Source of the DNA: Aquila chrysaetos chrysaetos
Lineage: Eukaryota; Chordata; Aves; Accipitriformes; Accipitridae
Length of the DNA: 64,000 nucleotides
Assembly: GCF_900496995.4 (NCBI RefSeq)
Contig: NC_044011.1
Coordinates: 13,858,041-13,922,040 of the forward strand
Direction of reading: 5' to 3'
Shown piece by piece: positions 1 to 12,146 of this stretch; within the stretch, counting starts at the first letter, position 1; every line of letters begins with the position of its first letter. Position numbers and translations under genes: made by a program. The notes under the pieces were generated by a model. That model searched no databases. It saw nothing but the letters and a program-made list of their open reading frames with translations, and had not been told where the DNA came from.

Positions 1-401
1 TGCCACTATATGTACTGGGAAGAGATTATCACAAATTAGCTCAGCTCTCTCCCACGCATGCTAAACCTTTTCCAGGATTATATATATACAGCAGCATATT
101 ACGTATATTATGTTTTTTAACTGCATGCATTTCTAGCAAGTTTTTATAAAGCCTCCACTGGTCCACTCTTAATACTGGCTTTGAAAATGAAATATCACCT
201 GTTTTATCAGAAAACCACCTCCAGTGCTCATGCTCAATCCTTTTCAATGTACCACAGACATTTAATAGCACAGATTCTGAGCCATGACATCATCATCAGA
301 TAAGCAATTTCAAGATAAATAGTACACATTCTCCTAGACTTAATATAACATGCACACACAGAGGAATAACATCTAAAAGGCAAATACAGAAATATGTTCA
401 C
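1..401 (-). other. PPIL4 intron 7, partial
   Basis: AT-rich sequence downstream of the donor after residue 226. I looked for the expected RRM exon on the minus strand and did not find it, so it lies beyond the left edge. The 76-codon open frame at 41-271 shows no RRM signature. Confidence 0.75.
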
Positions 402-3400
402 CATTTCCAGAAGAATGGCACGAGTTTTTGCTTCTTTTTCTGCCTGAACTTCTTCTATTTCATCTGCAGACCGTCCTTTCAAGTCATCAATTTCTTCATC
501 TGCTCCTATTCTGCCACTCTGAAAAATGAAGGAAAAAGCTATTTATTACCAAGCCATGGCCAAAAATTCTTTCTCACTTTGCAAATATTACTTGGATGAC
601 CTCCCCCCTCAGCCCCCAAGACATGAAAAATGCTTAAGCACTGCATCTCTGCAGAACTGGGCTTTCATTCTGTTCTTCCCACTTAGATTTAAAAGAGAGG
701 GAAAAGATGTTATCCTCATGTTTCAGGCACTATGAACTACGTAAGAACTTTCAGGCCCAATTTGAACTATATTCAGTTAGATAAATTCTTTTATACTCCC
801 ATCTCATACTCAACATCTCACCACAAGTGTCAACTCATTTCTAATCTAGATAGCTCCTACCAGAAATGACGATAATGAACACTGCAAATATCTGGGGTGT
901 CTAATAAGACTCAAACATTAAAAATCACAACAAGAATTTTATTTTCACACATCTACATCTAGGCAGGATTTGAGGATTAATTTTGTCTCCTCATCAGCAT
1001 CTCTAGAACGCTGCCCTTCTTACAGACATTTCTACACCAAAAGGTGTATCTTCAGACAGGCTATGGCAGAAGAAAACCAAGTATAAGTTTTCAAATCTCT
1101 ACACAGTTGGCAGTGAACTATTAAACTCCTTATACTGTTTAACTTATCTGAAGGTACATCAGAGATTAACCACAGTGCAGACATACTATGAAAGCCTTAT
1201 TCCAATCTTGTAATTATATCTATTGAGGTTAAAAATAAACAATATTCTGTCTAGTCAATTTATTCATTGCTTGAAACAACTGTTTCCACACAAGGAGATA
1301 ATCTCACATAGCAACTTCCATAACTGCATGCTATGAGTAAATTATGAATTATTACAATTATATTTTTAGCAAATTCCTTCTGTTTGAACAAATACATCAC
1401 AACAGTATCCATGCTTGCAGATATAACTCAAAGAATGAGCAAGATTACTTCCACTGAAACACAGACTATTTCACATTTAAAAGGAAAACAACAGTAAGCA
1501 CTTTAATATTAATAAAAGTTAGTTATATTTTGTCTTCTACCAGAGTATACAGAAAACCAGTAATGCCAAGGGTGAAAATTCTGAGTGTTCTGCTTATCTA
1601 CACTGTAATTAGAAAACTAAAATACAGCTTTCCAACCTAACTCCACTATAGTCAAAGAGGACAGCACCCATGTCACCCTTTTATCCTTTTCTTGAAAGAT
1701 TACGCAGCCATATTTGATTAAACACAGCAACAGCCCCAAATAACAGATAAGCATTTGACATACTGGAAGCTAGTGTAGTAGAAGAGCATCTCTTATCCTC
1801 CTATGCTAAAAACGTATAGTTCTTTTAGGATATAGATTTGACAGACAAAGTCTTAAGACAGAATTCTTATTTTGACCAAGTCTCTGCTGGCCACTAATAG
1901 GGATAAATTTATTTAATTATTTCTTCCAACTTTTCCCCAAGAAGCTATCATGAACACTCACATCTAGCTGTTCCTTAGTAGGTTCTGGTGAGCGATCAGG
2001 AATAGACAAGCCAGGTGGATCTTCAAATGGATCATCTAAAATTACTGTATGATTTATCCTTATAGAAAACAAAACCAAGACCAGCATCAGTCACATGCAA
2101 ATAAAACTCTCTTTACCCAAGTAACAGGAAACCAGCCCCGCTGATTCTGTTTATCCCAAACAGGCAAACATACTGTATGTTTGTAAATACCAGTAGTACT
2201 GATGCTTTTGTAAAGGCAACATAGTTGCACATTTTCTTACACAGTTGTTCATTTTAGTACCTGCTTATTTTACCAATAATACTGGAATAAAAGAGTATTT
2301 AAGATATCATGTACAGGTCACCTGACATCACTATATTAATCTAGCTTCCCAAAAAGATGAATTTGTTTAATTATAATGTATTCCTCAAAAAGGGAAGTTA
2401 AAAGCAGTTGCACCTGATATCTTGATACGGGATAAAATCCTTATCTACGAAGGTTTCATTAATTGTCTTCAATACATCCATGCCTTCTGTCACTTCTCCG
2501 AATACTGTATGCACACCATCAAGGTAATCCAGGTTTTCCCCTGTAGTAATAAGAAACTACCGAGAGAGATACAAAACCAGTAACAGTAAATAGAAAAATT
2601 CAGGGCTTGAGTTTCACCTTAGGAGAGGTACAACTCTCACTGAAATCAGCAGGGCAAAAACAACTCTTCCTGACTTCTGCAGGAGAAGATTAGTCTTCTT
2701 GCATCAGCTCTGAGAACATGTTGAGGAAACCTACAGCTCACAGCCACTGCCTGAGGAAGAGAGGCTCTCTCATGTAAGTCACCCTCCACATGAGCTTGCA
2801 GCTCCGGCTCATCGGACCCTTCTGTGAATTGGTTTGACTCATCAATCTGGCAGAAAACCATACCACCAGAGGAAGAGCAGATAGTTATCTGTCAGGTAGG
2901 TTTGTTGAGCAATATCAGCAAAGGTTGTGACAGGCCTCACTGCTGATGAAAGGGAGAGGACAGGAAGAGCAAGGCTACCCTTCTGGGCAGCAGTGAGCTG
3001 GGAGCTGAGCTCAAATCACCTGTTCATCAAACTGCATTTGGCAGGTGCATTTTCACAATTTTGGCAAAAGCTTCCATAGTTCTACCTTCACCTAATTCTG
3101 TCCAGACTTTTCTCCTTCCTTCCCTTGTATCACAAACTTTTATTTCCCCAAAAAACAGATGCAGTAGCATTGCAAGGAGAACTAGAACACAGTAGCATCG
3201 ATTGATACCAGGTGAACACTTGGTAACAAACTAAAGATGAACGACACTTGGTAATGAACGACGGAGGAAGAAGCAGATACACACAGATAACAGAACATAA
3301 CCATTACATCCACGCTTTACAATCTGACTGGTAACATCTCACTCCTCATTCTCTGCAACACAGTTAAGACTGGTTAGTATTTGCTAACTTGCAGCTGCAT

Positions 3401-6400
3401 TAAGCTGCATTATATTTGTAAGCCAACTCCATGTAATTCCTTACTGGAATTTTTCTTTCCCAAGGAAGAAGCTGCAATAAAGTTCCCATAATTCCCATAT
3501 ACCTGTGTATATGCTAGGAGGCTGCATTCTTAAGTATAAATACAAATGTAAACTCTTCTTCCTAAACCCCCCACCCAAACAATTTTATACATACAATGCA
3601 GTGAAGCAGCAAAATTAACTCCATATATTACAAGCTCTAGCTGGAATAAAACCATAGGTTTTTTTTAATTGCTCTTTGATTATTAAAAACCTCCTCTTTT
3701 TTTAAATTAAAACATATGGATATTACAAGTTGTCCTGGCTTCAGCTGGGATAAGAGTTAACTGTCTTCCTAGTAGCTGGTACAGTGCTATATTCTGAGTT
3801 CAGTATGAGAAGAATGTTGATAACACTGATGTCTTCAGTTGTTGCTATGTAGTGTTTAGAATAAAGTCAAGGATTTTTCAGCTTCTAATGCCCAGCCGGT
3901 GAGAAAGCTGAAGGGACACAAGAAGTTGGCACAGGACACAGCCAGGGCAGCTGACCCGAACTGGCCAACAGGGTATTCCATACCATGGGACGTCCCATCT
4001 AGTGTATAAACTGGGGTAAGTGGGGGCGGGGGGATCGCCGCTCGGGGACTAACAGGGCACCAACTGGCAGGTGGTGAGCAATTGCATTGTGCATCGCTTG
4101 TATATTCCAATCCTTTTATTATTACTATTGTCATTTTTTTAGTGTTATCATTATTAGCTGCTTCTTTTCTGTTCTATGAAACTGTTCTTATCTCAACCCA
4201 CGAGTTTTACTTCTTTTCCCGATTTCCTCCTGGGGGGGGAGTGAGTGAGCGGCTGTGTGGTGCTTAGTTGCTGGCTGGGGTTAAACCACGACACAAGTGA
4301 GGCATTTTAATATATAAAAGTGACAATGCATCTAAAATAGTCATTTAGAAATAATACCATTCTATGAGATTAGAGCTTTAAATATACCTACAGCAAAAAC
4401 TGCATGCACATGAACAGGGAACAGCAAAGGGAAAAACAACACTTTAAAAAATTGTTTTATACCAGCACTGGGATAAAACCACAAACTTACATTGTACTAT
4501 TGTACTATTAATGCACACTTTTATATAACCATACAGAGGAAACTGTCATATGACTTCAGTTTCCAAACTAACACGAAATTATAACCAGAAAGGTTTAAGA
4601 TTATTTCAAAACCCAGTTTCCTTACTTTTCACTTCCATTTAACTACAGGACTTTTTCCTGCCCATTCTATACATTAGCAAAATCACATCAAGGTTTTAAT
4701 AGAAATGAATAAACACGGGAAAAATAATAAAGACGACTGAATGCTAACAAATAAAATTTATAAAATTAATCTAGGACAGGATTTGAATCTGACCATTTTA
4801 GTCTCTTTCTTGTCTGTAATCAAATACCCACTGGCACCAGCGACGCTACGCAAAATACTTATCTGATCTATGGCTGGTTTTTTACGCACCTTTTGACCAC
4901 ATTACAAGATGATGCTATTGAGGTGACACTGTCATTGTTATGTCTCTTTTGTAAATTCAAGGAATTTTCATTTTAGTTAGTCAGATGTGTACCAAGGCTT
5001 TCCAACACCGTGTGCTGACCTGTGATCCATGCTGATCATTGCCATTGTTCACCATTGACACGGTTCCCTTCTTCTTGTGCTTAATTCTTGGCACTTTTTC
5101 TGCCTCAAAGAATCTAGCTTGATCACCGTACAGTTGACTGAAAACATAAGAAATATGTTACAAGACAAAGGAATTTTAAAAAGTGAGCTAAACCAATGCT
5201 GTAAAACAGTAAATAAAACACCTTAAAAATGTTTACATTGGCATTCAAATAAAACCAGATTTTACTTTGCATCCATGCACCATTTTTATGGACCTGTACA
5301 CTTACAGAAATTCACCTTGTATTCCAGGGAACAACAGATTTTTCTCTGAGGCATTTCACAGAGGCTTTGGGGGGGGCGTGGAGCAGGGGAAGGTATATTT
5401 GTATTTTTGAACTGCAGTATATAATATTTTTCTAAGGCATGAAGAGAATACAATTTTGATAAGTAGGTTCCATCAAAATATGTTAATCCACACTGTAAAA
5501 ATGTAATAGTTTATGCCAAAAATTTCTCTTCCAAGATAAATGGAAAGCCACTAAATCTACGTGTAAACTTAGTTTATCATACAGACAGGACTGCATACAG
5601 TAATTTGAGATACACAGGATATGGCAAATTGTTAAATTCTTTGTAATTTTTTAAGTTTAACCCTGGTATCACTCATTTTGTCACACTGCATAACTGACAG
5701 AGGCATAGTCAATACACACATTTGCTCAAATTTAAGGACAGTGTTGTGTTTGAAAGCCTCTATGAAGAGAGGATTAAAATTAAACTTTGCCTGTATCAGT
5801 TTCCTGGGTAGCAAGAACAGAAACTCCAATTTCATGGACTTCAGCAGTAATGAAGAGGTAGAAGAGACAAACTGCCATTCCCCATGCTAGTAGCAGAACA
5901 GAACCTGCCACTGTCATCACACTACACTTCCCTACCTGCCATACCAATGAGCCCCAGAAGACCAATCCTTATAAAAGAGCAGAATATCAAAATAAACTTG
6001 ATCTACCCGTGTGCAGAGACAGCTCAGGTCTGTCAAGTTTACCTACCTAGACTTGCATCTGCTTAGCACAGTTATACTGCTTCCAGGATCACCAGAGTGG
6101 TGATCCGTGTGTTCAAGGTTTTGTATTTAAGAGACTGACAGACCAGACTTAACAAATGTCAACACTGGTCTAGCAACACTGTCTCTGTTCAAACCGAGCT
6201 ATTTAACTCTGTATACTGTGTTCCCCAGCACTCCAGGTCTAGTTCTGCTCTGCAATTTTAATTCTACTTTTAATAACAATTTCAAAGGAATCATATAGAA
6301 CATATGCACTTTGCTAACTTCCATCCTAGCTGTTTGAATTTATTCAACTTTTATGTGCATGACCACTGAAAACATCTTAAACAAGGAAGAACAGTGATTT

Positions 6401-8046
6401 CCTTATACACATTCAACATGACCAAAATGAACTCAAGTGAATTTTTAGAACAGGATTACTTTCTTATACACAGAGGAAATCAAGTACAGTCTCTATATTC
6501 CCCTCCTGCTCAGTTAAATACATTTTGTTACAAAACCAGAAGTAACAACAAACTGTTAGTGATTTTGCCTTCTACAGAGCACTTAGTTATGATACTTAAA
6601 AAAATCAAACCTACAGTTATTTGCTAACTTTTAAATAAACAGAAATTTATGTAAAACTTGTTAGTCATAACTTCACCTCTAAGGTCAGAGATTGAATACT
6701 GTCCAGAAAAAAAACGTGAACGGCCAAAGGCAGTGTAGGAAATAAAAAGGTATTTAGGTATGACAACCAAAGAAGCTTATGCATCAACATTTTTACTTCC
6801 CATCAGTAATTCTGCCCCAAGAGAGCTGAAGACAATCTAACTGGAACTCCTATTCCCCTACACAACTTCTCTGTCGATGAAGTAACACAAAAGTTTTACT
6901 TACCAAAATATGGATTCCCCTCCACGGCCAGTTCCCATGGGGTCGCCGGTTTGTATAATAAAATCCCTCTGTCGCAAAGCAGAATACATAAGATATTGCT
7001 TTCATGTTTGTGAATTTAAACCAACAAAAAAATAAGGAATTGAGAATACTCACCTGTACATTATAAATAAGACAGTAGTTGTAGTACTTGACTTTGCAGA
7101 GCTTCAGAAAATTCAGACAAGCTGTAAGAAATTACAACCACATTTACTAAAGAAAACCCCAGATACAGGAAGTACAGATACAAGATATCCAGTTCGGTGT
7201 GTAGAAAAGTGGTTTTGGAGCAGACCGTGCTAAGACTTATCAGCGTACAACCTTACAAACGCTGCGAGAAATGCTCTAAGGAGAGGTAACGCTTCCTCCC
7301 TCCCTAAAGCCTAGCGGTTCAAAGAACCCTAAATGCAGCCAGTTACAGGGAAACGCACATTCTTTTTTCCTCCCCGGTTTCTTTCCAAACACGCACGGTC
7401 ACACCTGCGCTTACAATAAAACCCAAGCCTCCCAACAGCAACCGATGCTCCCGAGTACTTCGGGCGCACACAGAAGCTGCCGCAGGGACGGCTGCCGGCC
7501 ACAGAGCGCGCCGGGCGGGAGAAGGCGGGCCGCTGACTGCAGCCACCCGTCCGGGGCCCGCTCCCTCAGGCGGCCGCGCCGGCAGCTCGCACACCTCGCG
7601 TTGCCACAGCCCCAGCAGAGGGCCCGGCTCGCCACCAGGGGCGCGGGCGGGGCCGGGCGGCGCCGAGGGGAGCCCGGCGCTGGGGCGGGGGGGCGGGCAA
7701 CGGCCCCTCCTCCCTGCCCCGAAGCGAGGGAAAGCCTCGGGAAGCTTCCCAGCCGCCGGAGCCGCGGCTGCCCCGCCGCGAGCCGCAGGGAAGCCAGCCG
7801 CGCGTCCTCGCCGCAGCGGCGGCCGGCAGCAGGGCCGGGCGGGTAACAACCCGCACCTCCCGGCCCAGCAGACGCCGCCCCGGGCGGCAGCCGCCCCTTT
7901 ACTCGGGGCCTCCGCCTGCCCGCGCAAGGGGCAAAGCCGCGGCCCCCCCCCCCGGCCCCGCCCGCCGCGCTCCTACCGCGGGGCCGCTCCTCCGTGTACA
8001 GGTCGATCACCAGGTCGCCCAGCGTGGTCTCCAGCAGGACGGCCAT
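402..8046 (-). CDS. PPIL4: PPIL4, peptidyl-prolyl isomerase-like 4 (5' part, residues 1-226; gene runs off the left edge)
   Basis: Exons in transcript order: 8046-7977, 7121-7054, 6968-6904, 5137-5020, 2556-2414, 2058-1962, 518-402. All have GT-AG borders and the phases add up to 226 codons with no stop. The start has a strong context (A at -3, G at +4) and the protein begins [11 protein letters not shown], as in vertebrate PPIL4. Residues 1 to about 160 form a cyclophilin domain ([38 protein letters not shown]). A linker ([12 protein letters not shown]) and a charged helix ([18 protein letters not shown]) follow; the RRM and basic tail must lie left of base 402. The family is nuclear and spliceosome-associated. 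Two positions used for catalysis in cyclophilin A differ: the arginine position is N44 and the tryptophan position is Y118, so isomerase activity is doubtful. Identity is very secure; the 3' end is missing. Confidence 0.96.
519..6903 (-). other. PPIL4 introns 3 to 6
   Basis: Introns between the exons listed for PPIL4: 519-1961, 2059-2413, 2557-5019 and 5138-6903. The only element I recognise is the solo LTR at 3731-4293. The rest is unique AT-rich sequence. Short open frames here (for example 2646-2861, 5632-5965, 6394-6627) overlap in several frames and carry no recognisable domain. Confidence 0.7.
3731..4293. mobile_element. Solo LTR of an avian ERV (class L-like), in PPIL4 intron 4
   Basis: A 563-bp element starts TGTCCTGG and ends CCACGACA, so it has the TG...CA termini of an LTR. 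It is flanked by a perfect 5-bp target-site duplication CAAGT (3726-3730 and 4294-4298). It is closely similar along its whole length to the element at 37784-38364. No internal retroviral sequence lies beside it, so it is a solo LTR left by recombination. A TATA-like GTATAAA occurs near 4011-4017, which would fit promoter activity on the plus strand, antisense to PPIL4; the orientation is an inference. Open frames inside it are not genes. A 5-bp duplication fits ERVL-type integration. Confidence 0.9.
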
Positions 8047-8340
8047 GGTCGCCGCCCGCCTCCCCAGGGCGGAGCGGGGCGGCGCGGCGCGGCCCGCCGG
8101 CGCTGGGCCGCCCTCTGCCGGCGCGGAGGAGGAGCTGGCGCTGAGGCAGCGCGGCCCCGCCGCCCCCGGGCAGGCGGCGGGCTGTGGGGCGGGTGGGCGA
8201 GGGGCCGCGCCAGGCGCCCTGAAGGCGCAGGGAGACCTGCCCGCCGCCCCTCCTCGGGGCTGGAGGTCCCCGCAAGCGCGTCGGCCTCGCAGCGGGACGA
8301 GCCCCGGAGCCGAGCTGGCTGCCCACACACACAGACACAC
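7420..8340. promoter_or_regulatory. PPIL4 CpG island and promoter
   Basis: Very GC-rich, CpG-dense block covering PPIL4 exon 1, the 5' part of intron 1 and the upstream region. GC boxes (GGGCGG-type) lie upstream of the start codon around 8065-8085 and 8185-8200 on the plus strand. No TATA box is seen, as expected for a housekeeping promoter. Transcription probably starts within about 100 bp upstream of 8046. The long open frames here in four frames are products of high GC content. Confidence 0.8.
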
Positions 8341-8754
8341 ACCCCACCCCAGGAGCAACCTCCTCTGGCAAAATGCACGTTTCGAGGCTGATCACGCAGC
8401 TTTTTGAGCGTGGTGCCCGCTGAGGGGTGTGCGTGCTTATTCTACAGAGTCAGAGAAAACCAGTTTTACCTCATAAAAAGTGATACGCAGTCCCAATATT
8501 TGCCTCGAGTACAGGGTCACGACACAACCTGTAGTACTGTGGGTGACACTGAGGGGACAGACAAGCAAAGAGAATTTATTCCCTTCCAGTTGATGCCATA
8601 GCGTGTTCTTGGGCTTCTGTGTTACAGCTGAACTAATCTAGAGGCTCCTGCCCTTCAAAACCAGGGATCCTGCTCCCCTGCGCAGAGAGCTTCCACCGCA
8701 GGCTGTGCCGCCTTCACCTCTTTCCGGATCACGCTCTGGTACTCATCACACAAT

Positions 8755-8840
8755 GAGTCGATTCAAGTCACTAATCTGTTGGAAAACAATTTTTTATTGC
8801 TGCATTTGTTTTCTGCCAGATTAGTGACCTGAATTGACTC
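8755..8840 (+). repeat. 86-nt near-perfect hairpin (inverted repeat with 35-nt arms)
   Basis: Arms at 8755-8789 and 8806-8840 pair across a 16-nt loop. Of 35 positions 30 are Watson-Crick. Read as a plus-strand RNA, three of the other five are G-U wobbles and only two are true mismatches (A-C and U-C). The size and shape match a microRNA-type precursor, or a palindromic miniature transposon. No TA or other clear target-site duplication borders it, which weakens the transposon reading. I do not recognise the arms as a known microRNA. The structure itself is certain; its function is unknown. Confidence 0.85.
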
Positions 8841-10030
8841 GCCGTACAGTAAAAGGGAACCAGTGAAGTGGAAGGGCGGGGGGGGAGCAGGAATGTGCAG
8901 CTGGGAGTACAGAGGTGCATATAGGTTGGTAAGAGCAGAATCTCCTCCTCAAGTAGCAGTAAGAGTAATATCAGATCGCCACATTATATTACCGCACCTT
9001 TATAAATAGCCAAGCAGTGAATTTACCCACCTTCTTTTCATCACTATCCTGCTGCGTGATGGTCCTGGAGATACAGTGGGCTGGTCCAGGGACCAAGATT
9101 TGCACTGCAGGGAGTTGTATTCTGCCCCCACAGTGTGCTAGTTTTCAAAGCTGTTTCTGCTACCATCCAGCATTTTGCAGTGTTGTATTGTTTTTGTGAG
9201 CTTACTCCCAGTGTGTACATCAATCCTGCATTGATTCAAGGCTGTTTTTAAGCCATCCTGTATGGCAGTTACAGATAGAAGAAAACACTGTAGCACACAT
9301 TACATTTATTACTCCGAAACTTTAGGAGGGATGTAAACAGTGCATCAGTTTTATGCAAGCCTGTGCTGGCTGAAGTTTAACTATTTACTTGCTACTTTAA
9401 GAACTCTTACTTTGCACTTTAGTAAGAAAGCATACCAGTAACTTAGGCCATGCTTTTATCACTCTTTTTAGTCATGAAAGAAATTAAATGATAATTTCCT
9501 TATTCTTTTTACTGGCTTTTGCCTTCTAATAACCCATGCCTATAATGAAGGTTCAAAGAAAAAAAATGGCTTTTCACAATCACTTTAAAAAGTCAGAAAC
9601 ATCAGTTCCAACTGAAATATAAAACCACTGAAATACAGCCCTTCTGGTGCACTCAGCAGCTCGAGCAGTAGTCAGTCTCAGTACAAAATAATACTTTAAA
9701 ATGTTACATATTTTAATAGTTACGTCAGACACGTTCACTAGTAGACTAGAGGAGCCTTCGGAGGCACGTGTCTGAGCCAAAAGGGAAAGCCCTCTTATGC
9801 TCCCAGTCTGTCCCAGCACTGAGTAGTTATTGTATCACCCAAGGACAGATCACTTGTGAAACTGATCACAAGTTATTTAGTTATTGCAAGGAATTTTACC
9901 ATTTACGTTAAATAAAACTTTTATGACATCTGTTGTGCTGTGAGACTGGTGAAAGCTTTGAAATTTGGCGAAAACAGAAGTACGTTGAAAGCATTTTTAG
10001 TGCATAATTTTTGCAGTTTTAATTAAGTTC

Positions 10031-10140
10031 CAGGAGAATAAAAAGAAAGGAAGAAAGAGGATTCAGGAAAAGGGGGTGCAAAAGATTGGGAGAAAAAGGA
10101 AAGAAGGATGGAAACAAAAACAGAAGGAAAGCATTACTTG
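10031..10140. repeat. Purine-rich low-complexity tract
   Basis: About 110 bp dominated by A and G on the plus strand (AAAGAAAGG- and GGAAAGAAGG-type units) with few pyrimidines. It is degenerate simple sequence with no coding signal. Confidence 0.6.
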
Positions 10141-11841
10141 GTAGATAGTTTACCAGGAAACTTGGAAAAGGAGACCGTCAAAAAGGAAGAGGCATTCATC
10201 TCCTATTCCATTGCAGTGGGATGCTAAATTCCTCGAGGTCAGCTGAGAACCCAGCCCGAACTTTGCTGAATCTATAAATTCTGCAGGTCAGCGATCCTTG
10301 CTCCTCTGTATTTTTATGTATTAATTAATTATGCCTCTGGTACGCTTTTTAAACATTTTAATGATTAATCTAATACACAAAACACTGCAGTATTGCAGCT
10401 TGCTTTTGCTCATCTAGGATTCACCAGCCCTGTTGGGAGGTAACCCCCACTCTGATATACGCATAGAGCACAACTCATAGTTAGGAATTTAGGTAATTTA
10501 AACTTCCTCCCACCAGCACATGCAAATGACTGCAAGTACCAACAAGAGCTGCATTCTTGTAGCTGCCATCCTATCCCTGAAGGCTCTTGCACATCCCTTA
10601 CGAGATTCAGCAAAATGTCTTGTTGGGGAGCTGAGTTACCATGTAGTTTTCTGCCTCAGGAGACTGCACAGTGAACAGACCCTTTACCTATTTCTTTCAA
10701 TTTACCAAACACAACAGATTAAAAAAAATCTTAAGGACAGGTCTAAGAGAAACTAGGTAAACTAGGTGGTGGTAAAGAGAGGTGGTGGAAATTAAGGCAT
10801 CAGTTTTTATCCCCTGCTTCCGTTACTGACTTGTGTGATTACACAGAAGGCAGTTAATCAGCTTTATTTTTTCTATTCTCTAAAATAGTACTAACTACTG
10901 ATAATACATGTGTTTAGGGATGAAATATTTGAGGTTTTCATGTAATGTGTATGAAATATACTTCACAATATATGACTCTTCTAGGCCTCATTTTCCAATG
11001 CCTTGCATCTTGTGCCAGATGTTTATACCAGTGTCTCATGAATGCAAACTGCATATAAAATACCAAGTTTCTGTGGGTTTTATGATTTATGTTCACTATC
11101 AACCAAGCAAGGAGTCATAGAGCAATATAAAATCAGGCTACAGATTGCATCAACAGGACAGGTAACTTATTGCCCTGCCCTGGCTATATTAAAACCTCCC
11201 CGGACAAGTTGTTGAGATGTTTGCCACCCTTACCGTTAGAAAGTTTTTTGTTAACTGATAACAGCCATCTTGCTCGTTGCAAATAAAGCACTTTTTATCT
11301 TCATATCCACCGAGGACTTGGGAGATGCAGGTTGTTTCCTTTCTCTTTGCCCGAGACTTCTCTGGGTTTTGACTGCCGCTGTTAAGTTTCCCTCCTCTTT
11401 AAAACATTGCCTTGTGCTTTCTTCCTTTCTGATGGCTCTTTCTGCTCTCCCCCGGAGCCCGCTGCCTGCTTTTGCTTTCAAGAAACCTTTCTTGACGTGT
11501 GGTGCTCAGAACTCTCAGCCCAGCACCACTCCGGCCAGATAGCCCTTGCCATTTGCAGAGCAGAGGGACAGCGGCGGGTGTCTTACGGGCGTGAAGGCAG
11601 TAGGTCGGTTTGAGAAGCCATATCATAAATAGTAGTAATTATTAGCATTGGCTACATGGGTAATTCTCTTATTATGCAAAGTGCTTTCAAAGGCAGTAAT
11701 CATCTATTAACGGTAACGGGCGTTTGTAGGAGCAGGCGCGTCTCCGCGCGTTATTCTGCAGCGCCTTGCTCGGCATCTTGCAGCGGTCGCAGGAGGGCAC
11801 AAATTCAGCCGTTTCTCTCGCTAAACTTTTGCCCCTCTTCC

Positions 11842-11861
11842 AAAAAAAAAAAAAAAAAAAA
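11842..11861 (+). repeat. Poly(A) run
   Basis: Uninterrupted run of about 20 A on the plus strand just before the GINM1 CpG island. It could be a simple repeat or the end of an old retroposed insertion; no retrogene body is visible upstream. Confidence 0.6.
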
Positions 11862-12146
11862 AGAGGTCGTTCCCGAGCCGACACCCGCCCTCAGCGGGGA
11901 GCTGGCAGGGTGGCCTGGCCCAGAGACAAAGCCGGCGTTATGGGTGCCCACCGGCGGGGAGCGAGGCGGCGGCCCTGCGCACACCGCCAGGCGCTGGCTG
12001 ACCGGCCCGGCCCGGCCCGGCCCGGCTGCCTCCCCCGCTTCCTGCCGGCCCGGCCCGGCCCGGCCCTGGCCCCGGCCCCGGCCCCGCCCCTGCCGCCGCC
12101 GCCGCCGCCGCTTGTTGATGTTTCACTTTAATTCCCGGGTTGCAAG

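Larger units (their letters stand above)
8047..12146. other. Divergent intergenic region between PPIL4 and GINM1
   Basis: About 4.1 kb between two head-to-head start codons. It contains the two CpG-island promoters at its ends, the hairpin at 8755-8840, a small inverted repeat at 9852-9873 (8-bp arms, 6-nt spacer), and a purine-rich tract near 10031-10140. No protein-coding exon was recognised. A noncoding transcript cannot be excluded from sequence alone. Confidence 0.7.

Noticed and set aside
3856-4134. Minus-strand 92-codon frame, with a similar frame at 37929-38183
   Set aside because: Both lie inside the two solo LTRs and are related because the LTRs are copies. They are not retroviral genes or host genes.
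7343-8358. Long open frames (up to 315 codons) on both strands
   Set aside because: They lie in a CpG island and are open in four frames at once because stops are rare in GC-rich DNA. Only the PPIL4 first exon at 7977-8046 is real.
9852-9873. 8-bp-arm inverted repeat ACTTGTGA/TCACAAGT
   Set aside because: Short enough to be expected by chance in a window of this size.
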